Positions 48,629 to 58,510 of a stretch of 64,000 bases of DNA are shown piece after piece. Position 1 is the first letter of the stretch, and the number at the start of each line of letters is the position of its first letter. Both the position numbers and the translations under genes were made by a program. The DNA comes from Actinospica sp035552695 (GTDB lineage: Bacteria; Actinomycetota; Actinomycetes; Streptomycetales; Catenulisporaceae): assembly GCF_035552695.1 (NCBI RefSeq), contig NZ_DASZKT010000010.1, forward strand, positions 1-64,000, given 5' to 3'. Below the pieces are notes generated by a model. The model searched no databases. It saw only the letters and a program-made list of their open reading frames with translations, and had not been told where the DNA came from.

Positions 48629-50179
48629 TCAGTCCGTCGACCGCGTCCAGGCCACGTCGTCAAACCATACGGTGCCTGAGTTGTGCGCACTCTTGAGCCA
48701 GATCTCCGCGAAGGCGGCTCCGGGCGGGGCCGTCCCGGTCGCATCCAGTTCGGTCCAGTCCGTGTCGCCCGGGCTGAGGCCGGCCGAGTCTGAGCCACTC
48801 ATGTAGACGCCCTGGGTGTTGAACCAGCTGACGTTGACCACGGTAGTCCCGGTAGCCCCGCGTCCGCGGACCCAGGCCGTCACGCGATACCCGCTTCCGG
48901 GCACTACCTGCGGCTCGACCGGGACGGTATAGAACGCCGGCATGCCCGCGTCTGAGCCGCCGCTGTCCGAGATACTGGCCGAACCCGGCGCATCGTGACC
49001 GACGGCCGGGTCCAGCGCGAACTGGGCCTGATCGGGCTCCCACACACGCCAGACCGCCGGGAGCACACCCTGGGGCGTGGTCACCGCCTGTGCGAAGTCG
49101 CTGTTGAAGTCGTCGCCGACGTCTCCGGTTTCGAAGAGCCGGCGGATGACGGCGGCCGCGGGCTTGGGCGACCCGTCGGTGTGCAGCAGGCCAAAGGCGT
49201 ACTGGTCCGGCTGCTGCCGGCTCGGGATGGCGGCTTGGGTGAAGTCGTACAGGGTCCAGGGTGCGGCGGTTCCGAGACCGAGCGAGAGTGCGGCCTGCTC
49301 GATCGCTTGGTAGTAGTGGCCCTGATATGCCTCCAGCGACGCCTCTCCCGCGGGCAGGCCCGGCGGGGAACCGTCGTCCGCCGTCGCGAAGCCCGTCTCC
49401 CCTACGAACACCGGCTGCGGGGCTGCCGCCTTGATGGCTTCGTCCATGGTCGCGTAGGCGAGTCCATCGGACGAGTAGTAGTGCAGGTCCCAGAAGTCGG
49501 GCTCGACCCGAAGCGCGGCCCGCAGTGTGCTGATGTGGGCTGGCGTGGTCACGGAGAGGGTGACCGGAACGCCGGGCGCGTCGCGTTCGACTGCGGGGAG
49601 CAGCGCGTCCAACCACTGGTAGACCTGAGGGTTTCCCATCGTCGACGACGCGTCGAGTTCGTTGCGCACGTCGATGAACGCGATGTGCGAGCCTCCGCTC
49701 AAGGGTGCGAGAAGATCGTGAGCCCAGGTCAGGCTGTCCGAGATATCCGCGAAGTCAGTGAACTGATCGAAGAGGGACAGCTGCACCTCGAGCCCGTGGC
49801 CGGCGGCCATGCCGACGATCTGCGCGAGTCGGGACTGCATGACCGGACTCGGTGTCGGGAAACCCATCACATCCGGGAACACGGTGATGCGGACCGCATT
49901 CGCCCCCATGCCCGCCATCACCGCGAAATCGTCGTTGATCTGGTCGGGCTGCCATCGGGTCCACATGTACTGCCACCCGGAGTCGGACGGGAAGTAGTTC
50001 ATGAGGTGAAGCGAGCATAGTTGTCGGCTCAGCGCGGACTGGCCGTCAGCCGGATGCCCGCACTCCGCTCCGGACGAGGGGTTGGTCGACGCCGTCATGG
50101 ACATGGCTGCGGCGATCACGGCGATCGCCAGCCCGATCCGCCGCAAGACAGTACTGAGTTGAATCAGGCTGAGTTGCAT
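48629..50179 (-). CDS. secreted GH5-like glycoside hydrolase
   Basis: 516 residues. Signal peptide about 1-31 (VLRRIGLAIAVIAAAMSMTASTNPSS). A TIM-barrel (45-370) has the acid/base motif DVRNELD (Glu174) and the nucleophile motif FVGETGF (Glu261) of clan GH-A, with LHYYSSDGL between. The C-terminal 140 residues (jelly-roll, VPVEPQVVPGSGYRVTAWVRG to SGTVWFDDVAW) resemble a carbohydrate-binding module. Last gene of the polysaccharide operon, 9 nt after the preceding stop, so it probably trims or releases the polymer. Substrate unknown. Confidence 0.8.
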   Translation of the reverse strand: MQLSLIQLSTVLRRIGLAIAVIAAAMSMTASTNPSSGAECGHPADGQSALSRQLCSLHLMNYFPSDSGWQYMWTRWQPDQINDDFAVMAGMGANAVRITVFPDVMGFPTPSPVMQSRLAQIVGMAAGHGLEVQLSLFDQFTDFADISDSLTWAHDLLAPLSGGSHIAFIDVRNELDASSTMGNPQVYQWLDALLPAVERDAPGVPVTLSVTTPAHISTLRAALRVEPDFWDLHYYSSDGLAYATMDEAIKAAAPQPVFVGETGFATADDGSPPGLPAGEASLEAYQGHYYQAIEQAALSLGLGTAAPWTLYDFTQAAIPSRQQPDQYAFGLLHTDGSPKPAAAVIRRLFETGDVGDDFNSDFAQAVTTPQGVLPAVWRVWEPDQAQFALDPAVGHDAPGSASISDSGGSDAGMPAFYTVPVEPQVVPGSGYRVTAWVRGRGATGTTVVNVSWFNTQGVYMSGSDSAGLSPGDTDWTELDATGTAPPGAAFAEIWLKSAHNSGTVWFDDVAWTRSTD

Positions 50180-50188
50180 CGTTTCCCG

Positions 50189-50917
50189 TCACCGACTCGA
50201 CAGGCTCGCCACAACGGCTCCGCCGTGCAGCGCGACCACCTGGGCCGGGCCCTTGCCGGAGACGGTGAGCGCGGGCGCCTCCCACGTCTGGCCCGCGGCG
50301 AGGTGAATGTCGTTCCACGTCGCGACGGTGACTCCAGCCTGGCTCACGACGATCTGCAGCGACGTGGCGCCGTGGCCGGTCGGCTGCTCGACGCCGACGT
50401 GCAACTGGTCGCCCGAGGGATAGGCCCAGATCGCGACGGATGATGCTCCGTCAGCATCGGCCGTGGCGCTGGCCGCGGAGTAGTGAACGGCCAGGACCGT
50501 CGCGACCGCGAATATCAGGACGCCGATAACGGCGAGCGGGTGTGCCGGCTTGAGCCAACTTCTTCGGCCCGCGGGTTCGGGGGCAGAGGTGGGGGCGTGA
50601 TACCAGGCACCTGCCCAAACCACGAGCAGGGTCGCGACTGCCGCCACGAGCGCTACCGGGACTGTGGTCAGGACGTGGACGGACGCGAGTGCGAGCCCGG
50701 CCAGGATCAGGAAGGCCAGAGTCAGGCCGATGGCCGGCACGATCGCGTCGAATCGCCCCCGGCGCATGAGCCACAGGGCGAAAGCGAAGGCGCCGATCAG
50801 GCTCAGGCCCGCGATCTGCCTGACCGGCCCCGTCGATGATGCGCAGATGGCGGTGAACGAGGCGATGGTGACCGCCGAGCATGCCGCCTGCAATCCACGT
50901 CGGCTCGTCATGGTCAC
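50189..50917 (-). CDS. small polytopic membrane protein
   Basis: 242 residues. Five or so hydrophobic segments in residues 8-150 (ACSAVTIASFTAICAS, LSLIGAFAFALWLM, IVPAIGLTLAFLILAGLALASV, VALVAAVATLLVVWAGAWY, PLAVIGVLIFAVATVLAVHY), then an extracellular beta-rich domain of about 85 residues (VAIWAYPSGDQLHVGVEQP). GTG 50917 overlaps the upstream stop (GTGA). No family is recognised; likely a partner of the polymer machinery. Confidence 0.7.
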   Translation of the reverse strand: MTMTSRRGLQAACSAVTIASFTAICASSTGPVRQIAGLSLIGAFAFALWLMRRGRFDAIVPAIGLTLAFLILAGLALASVHVLTTVPVALVAAVATLLVVWAGAWYHAPTSAPEPAGRRSWLKPAHPLAVIGVLIFAVATVLAVHYSAASATADADGASSVAIWAYPSGDQLHVGVEQPTGHGATSLQIVVSQAGVTVATWNDIHLAAGQTWEAPALTVSGKGPAQVVALHGGAVVASLSSR

Positions 50918-52809
50918 TGACCTCCCGTCGAGCTGACGACCTGGTACAAGCGGAGAGATCCGGCCGCGTAGATCTCTCGGAACACGGGGCTCGTGTCGAA
51001 TTTGGAGAGCGACGCGGCGGGCAGCGTGGAGTTGTAGTACTGCGCCGGCTCGGAGTCGTCGAAACGGGTGTTACCGGTCGGCAGGTCGAGCACGTCCGCC
51101 TGCACGACGACGTATTGGACCGCCGATCGGTGGATCTCGGCCAGCACGCCGCTGGTGACGGTCGGCGGATAGAAGATCAGCCAGGTCTGCGCGCCGTCCT
51201 CGGCCGAGGACAGCACGTTCTGGCGGCCCACCGAGCCGAGGGCCAGTCCGGTCTGGGCGTCCGTCGCGACGCGATGGCTCGGACCGAGCGTGGCGAGCAT
51301 CCATCGGGCGAGTGCCTGGTCGTCCGGGGTCACGGCCGCCGATCCGTTCGTCAGCCGGTAGTCCGGTGCCAGCCGCTGCGAGAAGTTCCAGGAAACCGAG
51401 ATGCCGCCCGCGAAGAGCAGGGCGACGAGACAGAGCGCGACCGTTCGCCGCCATCGGGACGAATCGAGGAACCGCTCCAGCAGGAAGGCGAAGCAGATCG
51501 CTATACCCACGTACAGAAAGTCGGCGGAACGGTTCGCCGCCTCCTGGCCGTCGGACGTGAATCGCAGCGGAAGCAGAGCCACCCACGCGAGCGTCGACCA
51601 GGCCAGCAGCTTGGCGATCAGCGGCAGGCCGCTCCGCCTGATGCGATAGAGAGCCACCGGAACGGCGGCGAGGATGGCCAGCGTGGCGGCGATGGCGGCC
51701 AGCCGCTCCCACTCGGGGGCGGTGGCGGCCTGGCCCGTGTTCGCGAACAGGGTGCGCGATGTGTGGAACGTGGTTATGAGCTGGATTCCCTGTGCGGCGG
51801 CGCGCGACAGTACGGGGCTGAGGTATGCGACGGTGATCGGCGCCACGACCGCGACCCACGCCACGGCCGTCCCGGCGGTCACCGAGGCCGGAAGCGTCGG
51901 TACGAATTCCTCCGCGCCCGCTGAAGCGACGTCAGAACGGCGGCGGCGCAACCATCCGACGGCCGCCCACGCCAGCAGGAGCGCGGCCAGTGCCCAAGCG
52001 GTGACATGGTGGGTGGCCACCACGGCGATCGCGACCGCAAGGCTGCACAGGATGGCGGGGAGACCGGGCTGCCGTCCGTTCCGGCGCGCCAGGAAGTAAA
52101 CGGTGAGCAGGGCCAGCGGCAGGGCCAGCGATTCGTAGCCGTACTGGGCGTCCCAGTAGAGGAAGTTGGGCTCGGCCGCGTACACCAGGACGGCCACGCC
52201 GGCGGCGCGGGGCGAGTCGAAGAGCTCGTCGACGAGCAGGAACAGCGCCCCGACCAAGACCAGCCGCGCGCAGCCGATCAGGATCAGGCCGCAGGTGTAG
52301 ACGGAAAACCCGGTCAGGCGCGCGACCGCGTCCGTCGCGACGGCCAGGCCCGGGTAGTAGCCGGTGGCGCGGATCAGCGGGTTGTAGCCGAAGAGTTGGC
52401 CGGAAGCCAGCAGGTTGGCGGCATTCCGGTCGTGGGCGAACTCATCGTGGAAGGTGAACGTCGTCGGCTCGTAGACGACCTTCGCCATGTACAGCGCGAG
52501 CCCGAAACCCAGGGCGACGGCGAGCCGTGCCGCTCTGCTGCGCCGAGACAGCAGCAGAACCGCGGCGCTCGGCACGAAGATGAGGGCGAGCCCGGCCCAG
52601 AACAGCAGGTAGCCGCCGGATGCCCCGGAGCGGGATCGTGCGTCGGCGGCCGCCAGTAGGGCCACTCCGGCGCCGTCGGCCGCGAAGGCCGATCCGAGGG
52701 CCAGCCCCGTCGCGCGGGTGGCCAGTCGTCCGCGGATCGCAGTGGGCACCAGGCGAGGGTAGACCCGGCTTTTGATAGGCGCTGTGGCCACGGTCGTGGG
52801 CGTCGTCAT
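50914..52809 (-). CDS. GT-C-like polytopic membrane glycosyltransferase
   Basis: 631 residues from ATG 52809, which overlaps the stop of the next upstream gene (ATGA). About 12 membrane segments are predicted from residue 30 on. The first loop has VYEPTTFTFHDEFAHDRNAANLLASG, containing the acidic DE pair placed as in GT-C (ArnT/PMT-like) enzymes that use polyprenyl-phosphate sugars, followed by NPLIRATGYYPGLAV. The C-terminal 120 residues are extracellular. Might transfer a sugar on the outer face. An O-antigen-ligase role is possible; the assignment is by topology. Confidence 0.7.
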   Translation of the reverse strand: MTTPTTVATAPIKSRVYPRLVPTAIRGRLATRATGLALGSAFAADGAGVALLAAADARSRSGASGGYLLFWAGLALIFVPSAAVLLLSRRSRAARLAVALGFGLALYMAKVVYEPTTFTFHDEFAHDRNAANLLASGQLFGYNPLIRATGYYPGLAVATDAVARLTGFSVYTCGLILIGCARLVLVGALFLLVDELFDSPRAAGVAVLVYAAEPNFLYWDAQYGYESLALPLALLTVYFLARRNGRQPGLPAILCSLAVAIAVVATHHVTAWALAALLLAWAAVGWLRRRRSDVASAGAEEFVPTLPASVTAGTAVAWVAVVAPITVAYLSPVLSRAAAQGIQLITTFHTSRTLFANTGQAATAPEWERLAAIAATLAILAAVPVALYRIRRSGLPLIAKLLAWSTLAWVALLPLRFTSDGQEAANRSADFLYVGIAICFAFLLERFLDSSRWRRTVALCLVALLFAGGISVSWNFSQRLAPDYRLTNGSAAVTPDDQALARWMLATLGPSHRVATDAQTGLALGSVGRQNVLSSAEDGAQTWLIFYPPTVTSGVLAEIHRSAVQYVVVQADVLDLPTGNTRFDDSEPAQYYNSTLPAASLSKFDTSPVFREIYAAGSLRLYQVVSSTGGQ

Positions 52810-53981
52810 CCGCCCCACCGTCCGCACCACGCCGGCAGGTGGCCGACCGTCGCGCAGGCGGCGCGGTGAAGCGTCCGCCTACGCGGGCTTGCCATCAGGT
52901 CGCGGGCGAAACGGGCGAGATCCTCGGCGTAGCGTTCGTCGTGCTTCCCCGCGACCCAGCCCGGCGCCCGGCGGGCCATGGGCTCCCGAAGAGACGGCTC
53001 GGCCAGGGCTTCCATCGCTCCGGTCAGGGCGCCGGCGTCGCCGACCGGGACGACGCGGCCGACCGACTCCGGAACTCGGGCCTTGATGTCACCGGCGGCG
53101 TCGGAGACGATCACAGGCAGGCCGGCAGCCAGTGCCTCCTCCACCACGAGACCGTTGGGATCTCCGTGGGTGGGGAAGACCAGGACGTCGCAGACCGCGT
53201 ACCACTCTGGCAGGTCGGCCGGCTGGACGAAGCCCGCGAACGTGACGCCGGCCGTGGCCGACTCCCGATCGACGTAGCGTTCGCCGTCGACGCCGTCGCC
53301 GACTATCAGCAAGCTGATGTCGTCGCGGATCGTGCGGACCTGCCGGTAGGCGGCGAACAACTCGTCCAGCCCCTTGCCCGACCAGATGCGTCCCACGTAC
53401 AGGAAGACGCATCCGGACAGCCCGAGCGCCTCGCGGCGGCGCCGCCGTTCGTCTGCCGGCATGTCGCGGCCCCGGCCGTAGTGGGCCACGTCGATCGACT
53501 GTGTGACGACGGTGGTGCGCTCCCGCGGCAGGCCGTACCGCGCCGCCAGCGCTGCTCCGTCCGAACCGGGGACCTTTGCCCCGTCGACGGCTTTGAAGAG
53601 TACGTTCTTGCCGAGCTCCCGCCACCACGTGCGCCGCGACCACGCGTCGTAGTTGGGCAGCACCCGGAACGCCACGCGCCGGGCGGCGGCGAAGCCCGTC
53701 ACCGCGCCGAGGGCCAGGTTCCAGCGGTCGTACTCCAGGATGAACACGTCCGGGCGCAGCCGGCGCAGCTCCTTCACCGGCACCTTGAACCGTCCCAGAT
53801 AGCTCGCGGGGAACTTCCACGCCGACTCGTCCACGTCCCAGGACCGGTCCGGCTCGCGTACCTGCGAGAAGACGGCATGGAACTCGAGCTCCGGGTGCTC
53901 GACGGCGGCGTTGAAACGCGCCACCACGTACGGGGTGGGCTGGGTGAACCAGTAGAGCACCCGCACCGGCCGTTCTGTCAT
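52806..53981 (-). CDS. GT4-type glycosyltransferase
   Basis: 391 residues. Two Rossmann domains; the C-terminal GT4 signature has YVGRIWSGKGLDELFAAY, LLIVGDGVDGE, VLVFPTHGDPNGLVVEEALAAGLPVIVSDAAG (the E-x7-E pattern). N-terminus RVLYWFTQPTPYVVARFNAAVEH. Cytosolic, adds a sugar to a lipid-linked acceptor. Overlaps both neighbours by 4 bp. Confidence 0.88.
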   Translation of the reverse strand: MTERPVRVLYWFTQPTPYVVARFNAAVEHPELEFHAVFSQVREPDRSWDVDESAWKFPASYLGRFKVPVKELRRLRPDVFILEYDRWNLALGAVTGFAAARRVAFRVLPNYDAWSRRTWWRELGKNVLFKAVDGAKVPGSDGAALAARYGLPRERTTVVTQSIDVAHYGRGRDMPADERRRRREALGLSGCVFLYVGRIWSGKGLDELFAAYRQVRTIRDDISLLIVGDGVDGERYVDRESATAGVTFAGFVQPADLPEWYAVCDVLVFPTHGDPNGLVVEEALAAGLPVIVSDAAGDIKARVPESVGRVVPVGDAGALTGAMEALAEPSLREPMARRAPGWVAGKHDERYAEDLARFARDLMASPRRRTLHRAACATVGHLPAWCGRWGG

Positions 53982-55072
53982 GCCGCCGCCACCGCCGCGC
54001 TCGTGAGGTCGCGGTAGACATCAAGGGTCTGCGTCGTCACCTCGTCCCAGGTCGGGATCCGCTGGGCGGGCGCGGGCGACTCGTTCAGGGCGTGTCCCAG
54101 GGCATCGGCCAGAACCTTCGGCTCGGCATCCAGGGGTACCAGCGTGATCGCCCCCGCGGTGCGGTCGCGGATGTCGCGGTGGGCCGGGATATCCGAGGCG
54201 ACCACGCGGGCGCCGGCGGCCAGCAGTTCGAGGATGGTGACCGGCATCGCCTCGTTGGACGACATGGAGCAGAACACGTCGGCGCTGGCGTACCAGCGGT
54301 ACAGCAGATCGGTTTCCACCCGTCCGATGAAGCGGACCCTGTCCCGCACACCGCGCTCGTCGGCGAGCGCTTCGAGAGCGCCGCGCTCGGGGCCGTCCCC
54401 GGTGACCACCAGGCGCAGACCGGCGGGCGTCAGCGCCATGGCCTCGACGATGCGGTCGATCTGCTTGTAGGACTGGAGGCGTCCGCCGGTGACGATGACC
54501 GCCTCCGCGTCGGGGAACGGCTGGGCGGCGGTGATCCGTTCCAGGTCGACGCCGTTGGGGATGACGGTGACGCGCGGCCGGGCCGAGGGAAAGTGGGAAA
54601 GGAAGAGTTCGGCCTCGGCGCGGGACACGCAGATGATGCGTTGCGACCGAGCCGCTATCGCCGCCCCCGCGGCGCGGTACGGGATGTGGATGGCCTTGCG
54701 CAGTGGCGAGTGACCGGTGCCGTGGTAGTGCGGAGTGAAGACGAGCGGCGAGGCACCGGCCATGGTGGCGGCCAGCGGTGCGGCGGAATGGTAGCCGTGC
54801 GCGTGCACCACGTCATAGCGGTGCCGGTGTCGTACGAGCGTGGCCCACACCGCCGGGGACACCCCGAAATGCTGGCTGGGCACCGGCACCTTGTGCCGCC
54901 GCACCAGGACTCCTTCGCGCATCTCGGTGTCGGGAAGACCGGGATCGTCGCGATGGGTGAGGACTTCGACGGTCTCCCCGCGGTCGGCCAGCCGCTTGGC
55001 GATCTCCTCGACGTGGGATTCGACGCCCCCGGCGAACGGGGCGTAGTGCGCGCAGATCAGGGCGATCCTCAT
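53978..55072 (-). CDS. GT4-type glycosyltransferase
   Basis: 364 residues. ICAHYAPFAGGVESHVEEIAKRLADRG at the start is the GT4 acceptor loop; VVHAHGYHSAAPLA, IPNGVDLERI, VTGGRLQSYKQIDRIVEAM, LVVTGDGPERG and the signature FCSMSSNEAMPVTILELLAAGARVVASDI follow. A retaining transferase of the polysaccharide pathway. ATG overlaps the epimerase stop (ATGA). Confidence 0.9.
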   Translation of the reverse strand: MRIALICAHYAPFAGGVESHVEEIAKRLADRGETVEVLTHRDDPGLPDTEMREGVLVRRHKVPVPSQHFGVSPAVWATLVRHRHRYDVVHAHGYHSAAPLAATMAGASPLVFTPHYHGTGHSPLRKAIHIPYRAAGAAIAARSQRIICVSRAEAELFLSHFPSARPRVTVIPNGVDLERITAAQPFPDAEAVIVTGGRLQSYKQIDRIVEAMALTPAGLRLVVTGDGPERGALEALADERGVRDRVRFIGRVETDLLYRWYASADVFCSMSSNEAMPVTILELLAAGARVVASDIPAHRDIRDRTAGAITLVPLDAEPKVLADALGHALNESPAPAQRIPTWDEVTTQTLDVYRDLTSAAVAAA

Positions 55073-56013
55073 GCCAGCGTCACCCCCGCGCCCGCCGGGC
55101 GGTCCCAGGCGGCCCGCAGTCCGTCGACGAGCGACGTGCGCGGCGCCCAGTCCAACAGCTTCTGAGCCATCGTCGGGTCGGCCAGCAGGACGGGACGGTC
55201 CACGGGGCGAAGGCGGCTCGGGTCGGTGACCGGAGCCACCCCTGCCGCGGTCATTCCGGCCAGGGCCTCGACCACTTCGTCACCCGCGTAGGCTCTCCCG
55301 CTGCCGATGTTCACCGTCGCCGATTGTCCGTCGCCGGCGTACCTGGCCAGCCTCAGCAGCGCGTCGGCGACGTCGTCGACGAACACGTAGTCCCGCTTGG
55401 TCGAGAGATTGCCGAGCCGGACCGACTCCCCCGCCTTCAACTGGGAGATGAGGCTGGGGATGAAATGCGCGTTGGTCTCGCCCGGGCCGAATACGTTGAA
55501 CAGCCGGGCGATGCCCACCCCGGTCCCGGTACGGGCTGCGAACTCGACCGCCAACTCCTCGGTCCAGCGCTTGGACTGCCCGTAGACGTCAATCGGTCCG
55601 AGCGAGTCCTCCTGCTCTTGATGCGGCCCGTCGGCCGGGGCGTAGACCGCGGCCGAGGAGGCTACCACCACGGAGACCGGGCCGCGAAGTCCGGCCGCGG
55701 CCTCCAGCACGGAACGTGTGCCGTCCACGTTGACCCGCAGGCAGCGCGCCGGGTCGGCGTCGCAGTCGGGAATGAAGTGCAGCGCGGCCAGATGGAAGAC
55801 GGCCTCGGGCTGGAAGGACGAGAAGACCCGGCCCAGACTGTCCGTCACATCCTGCTCTATCACGCGGACCCGGGCCTGGTCCGCACCCAGGTTCTCGCGC
55901 GAGCCTCGGGACAAGTCGTCCACGACGACGACCTCGCACGACTCCGCCAGCAGACGACGGACCAGCGCCGAGCCCACAAAACCGCAGCCACCCGTCACCA
56001 GGCACCGCATCAT
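55069..56013 (-). CDS. NAD-dependent sugar epimerase/dehydratase (extended SDR)
   Basis: 314 residues from ATG 56013 (ATGA overlap with the flippase stop). Nucleotide-binding MRCLVTGGCGFVGSALVRRL, VFHLAALHFIPDCD, catalytic VASSAAVYAPADG and YGQSK (YxxxK), LFNVFGPGE, and KRDYVFVDDVADALL. Similar to UDP-glucose 4-epimerase or UDP-GlcNAc epimerase. Supplies the activated sugar for the operon's transferases. Confidence 0.9.
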   Translation of the reverse strand: MMRCLVTGGCGFVGSALVRRLLAESCEVVVVDDLSRGSRENLGADQARVRVIEQDVTDSLGRVFSSFQPEAVFHLAALHFIPDCDADPARCLRVNVDGTRSVLEAAAGLRGPVSVVVASSAAVYAPADGPHQEQEDSLGPIDVYGQSKRWTEELAVEFAARTGTGVGIARLFNVFGPGETNAHFIPSLISQLKAGESVRLGNLSTKRDYVFVDDVADALLRLARYAGDGQSATVNIGSGRAYAGDEVVEALAGMTAAGVAPVTDPSRLRPVDRPVLLADPTMAQKLLDWAPRTSLVDGLRAAWDRPAGAGVTLA

Positions 56014-57377
56014 GAATCCCCCTTCGACAATGTTTCGGTCAATGCGGTGTTGGTCACTGCGGTGTCGATCGCTGCGGTGTCGTTCACCGCGTCGCGGTGG
56101 ACGGCCAGGTCCAGCGCGCACCAGATCGCGCCGGCCGTCTGGGTGGCGAGCCAGGCCCAGCCCGCGCCGGCGATGCCCCACCAGGCCAGGGCCGGGACGG
56201 TGAGGGCGAGCCGGGAGATCGAGATGGCCCAGCAGATGCCCGCCGCGGTCCGGTAGCGCTTGTGCACCCGCAGGACACCGCGGTAGATCGTGACCACCGC
56301 GTCGGGGACGGCCCCCAACGACAGCAGGACGAGAAGCGTGTAGGCGTGCGCCGCGTACTGCGCGCCGAACACGTCCAGGACCAGACGGCCCGCGAAGATC
56401 GTGACCGCGGCGCCCAGGACGATGAGCGGAAAGACCAACTTCAGGCCGGCCAGGGCAAGCGGCAGCGCGCGGTGCGGGTGGCGGCTGCCCTCGGCGAAGG
56501 TGGACGTTCCGACGGCCGAGGCGAAGACCGCGTAGAAGCCGCCGATCTTCCAGGCCACGTAGAACCAGCCCGCGGCCTCCGGGGACACCTCCAGCGCGAC
56601 GATCACCGGGATCGCGTAGAGCGTCGCCTGATCGCCGACGCTGATCACGTAGTTGCCGGCGAGGCTTTCCCGCATCGACCAGACCTGCCGGGAGAAGCCG
56701 GTCAGGCGCGGCCGGTATCCGTATCGGCGAATCAGGACCAGGACGCAGCCCAAGACGGTGGCCGCCAGAACGCCCGACCAGGCGGAGAGAATGCCGACGG
56801 CGCCGAACACCGCGAAGACCGGCAGGGCGACGATCCCGAGCTTGACCACGGCGAAGACGGTGCTCGAGCCGAGGAACCAGACCGCCTGGTGCTCCGCCAC
56901 CCAGACGCTCTCCAGCACCTGGGAGGCCGTCGTGGCCACCACCCCGACGACGAAGGCCGCCACCCACCATCCGTCCCGGTACAGGAACGCCGAATGCCCT
57001 GTCGTCGCCAGGACCGCCACCGTGGCCAGCGCGGTCACCGCCGACGTGGCCGAGGTGAATACGAGCGGGGCAGTGATGGTGGCCGACCACTCGCGCGGCC
57101 GCCGCTTCCCGGGCAGTTCCGCCAGCACGGCCATGGATCCGCCGAGGGCTCCCAGCAGCGAGGCGAAGGCCATGGCCGAGACGCCCGCGCCGGCCTCTCC
57201 GATGGCGGACGCGGGGTACATCCGCGCGGCCACCGTCCAGAAGACGTACCCGAGCAGCGAGGTCACGACCGTCGTCGCCGTCAGGTACAGCGAGTTCATG
57301 ACCAGCGGGTCCCTGGCGCGGCCCGGCAGCCGGGAACTGAGCCTCTCGGGCACGAGCGGCATCCGCAGGAGCGTCAC
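56010..57377 (-). CDS. Wzx-type polysaccharide flippase
   Basis: 455 residues from GTG 57377 (GTGA overlap with the glycosyltransferase stop). About 12-14 membrane segments of the MATE/MOP fold: VMNSLYLTATTVVTSLLGYVFWTVAARMYPASAIGEAGAGVSA, AGVSAMAFASLLGALGG, YVISVGDQATLYAIPVIVALE, and GAVPDAVVTIYRGVLRVHKRYR. Moves the lipid-linked glycan across the membrane. The C-terminal tail consists of NDTAAIDTAVTNTALTE-type repeats coded by 15-nt units (56041-56085). Confidence 0.85.
   Translation of the reverse strand: MTLLRMPLVPERLSSRLPGRARDPLVMNSLYLTATTVVTSLLGYVFWTVAARMYPASAIGEAGAGVSAMAFASLLGALGGSMAVLAELPGKRRPREWSATITAPLVFTSATSAVTALATVAVLATTGHSAFLYRDGWWVAAFVVGVVATTASQVLESVWVAEHQAVWFLGSSTVFAVVKLGIVALPVFAVFGAVGILSAWSGVLAATVLGCVLVLIRRYGYRPRLTGFSRQVWSMRESLAGNYVISVGDQATLYAIPVIVALEVSPEAAGWFYVAWKIGGFYAVFASAVGTSTFAEGSRHPHRALPLALAGLKLVFPLIVLGAAVTIFAGRLVLDVFGAQYAAHAYTLLVLLSLGAVPDAVVTIYRGVLRVHKRYRTAAGICWAISISRLALTVPALAWWGIAGAGWAWLATQTAGAIWCALDLAVHRDAVNDTAAIDTAVTNTALTETLSKGDS
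56041..56085. repeat. 15-nt tandem repeat at the flippase 3' end
   Basis: Three imperfect in-frame units at 56041, 56056 and 56071 ((A/G)CTGCGGTGTCGATC type); a weaker fourth lies at 56026. Confidence 0.7.
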
Positions 57378-58510
57378 CGCAGTATCCCGTCGAACAATTC
57401 CGTGTAGCTCCGGGCGGTGTCGGACCACGTGGTGGCGCCCTGGAATCGTCGGCCGACGAGCTCGGCCGCCTTGAGCACGCCGTCCGCCAGCGATTCCGGG
57501 CTGGACGGATCAGCGAGCACCACGCCCGGGTAGTGGGCCGTGGCTTCGACCAGACCCCCGACCCTCGTCGCCACCACCGGAAGCCCCGCGGCCATCGCGA
57601 TCTGGAGCGGTCCGGACGACGAGGACCGGTGATACGGCAGCACGACGACGTCGGCGCCGGCGAAGTAGCCGGCCGCTTCGGCATCGGTGACGTACCGATT
57701 GACGAACGTGATCCGGTCCCGGTGCTTCGAGGCGGCGATCAGACGGTTCGGCAGATCCCAGCCCTCCCAGGTCTCACCCACGACGGTGAACCAGAACCGA
57801 GTGTCCGAGCCGAGGAGGTCCACGGCCGCTATGAGATCCTCCACGCCCTTGAACGGCCGGATGACACCGAAGTACAGGAGGTTGATCACGTCGGCCGGAG
57901 CTTCCCTGAGCGGCGGCCGTGACGGGAGGTAGTCGTAGCCTGCGTGCGCGACCAGCGTCACGCTCTCGTCGACGCCGTAACGGTCCTTGACCAGCTCACG
58001 GTCGAAATGCGAGTGGACCAACTGCGCCGCGGAGAGCCTGAGCAGACTCCGGCCCAGGAGGTCCGTATAGCGGGTGACGAAGGGCAGCCGGGCTTCGCCG
58101 ACATCCTGGGCCTCGTGGAACTCCACGACGACTCTGGCCCCGTACAGTCGGGCGACGACGGCCAGCACCAGGTAGGTGTGCAGCACGGCCCCGGTCCACC
58201 ACTGCAGGACGAGGACCTGCGGCCGCTCCCGGCGCAGGAACGCGATCGCCCGGGCCAGCGACCGGCCCCAGTACCAGTCGACCCCGTCGACCCGCGGTAC
58301 GTCCGGTGGCAGCCGCAGGTCGGTCAGGGCACCCCCCACCCGCGCGCGGCCCGGATAGAACCGCTCCGGCACCAGGTTGCGGATCAGCACGGCCGAGCAC
58401 TGATGGCCCGCCTCGCCCAGCGCCTCGATCAGGGAGTACGTGTAGTAGGTGATACCGGATAGGAAACGGGTTCCTGGGCCGACGACGCAGACGCGCCTGG
58501 GCTCAGCCAC
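57374..58510 (-). CDS. GT4-type glycosyltransferase
   Basis: 378 residues. RVCVVGPGTRFLSGITYYTYSLIEALGEAGH at the start, VLVLQWWTGAVLHTYLVLA (hydrophobic, membrane-associated), VVEFHEAQDVGE, HSHFDRELVKDRYG, LLYFGVIRPFKGVEDLI, FTVVGETWEGW, and PYHRSSSSGPLQIAMAAGLPVVATRVGG near the C-terminus. The usual second acidic residue is replaced by Gln in PLQIAMAAG. It starts with GTG and overlaps the DapF-like gene by 8 bp. Confidence 0.85.
   Translation of the reverse strand: MAEPRRVCVVGPGTRFLSGITYYTYSLIEALGEAGHQCSAVLIRNLVPERFYPGRARVGGALTDLRLPPDVPRVDGVDWYWGRSLARAIAFLRRERPQVLVLQWWTGAVLHTYLVLAVVARLYGARVVVEFHEAQDVGEARLPFVTRYTDLLGRSLLRLSAAQLVHSHFDRELVKDRYGVDESVTLVAHAGYDYLPSRPPLREAPADVINLLYFGVIRPFKGVEDLIAAVDLLGSDTRFWFTVVGETWEGWDLPNRLIAASKHRDRITFVNRYVTDAEAAGYFAGADVVVLPYHRSSSSGPLQIAMAAGLPVVATRVGGLVEATAHYPGVVLADPSSPESLADGVLKAAELVGRRFQGATTWSDTARSYTELFDGILR

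Noticed and set aside
56014..57684. N-terminal extension of the SDR epimerase through the flippase
   Set aside because: It is the flippase read in another frame; ATG 56013 has an ATGA overlap and begins the Rossmann motif.
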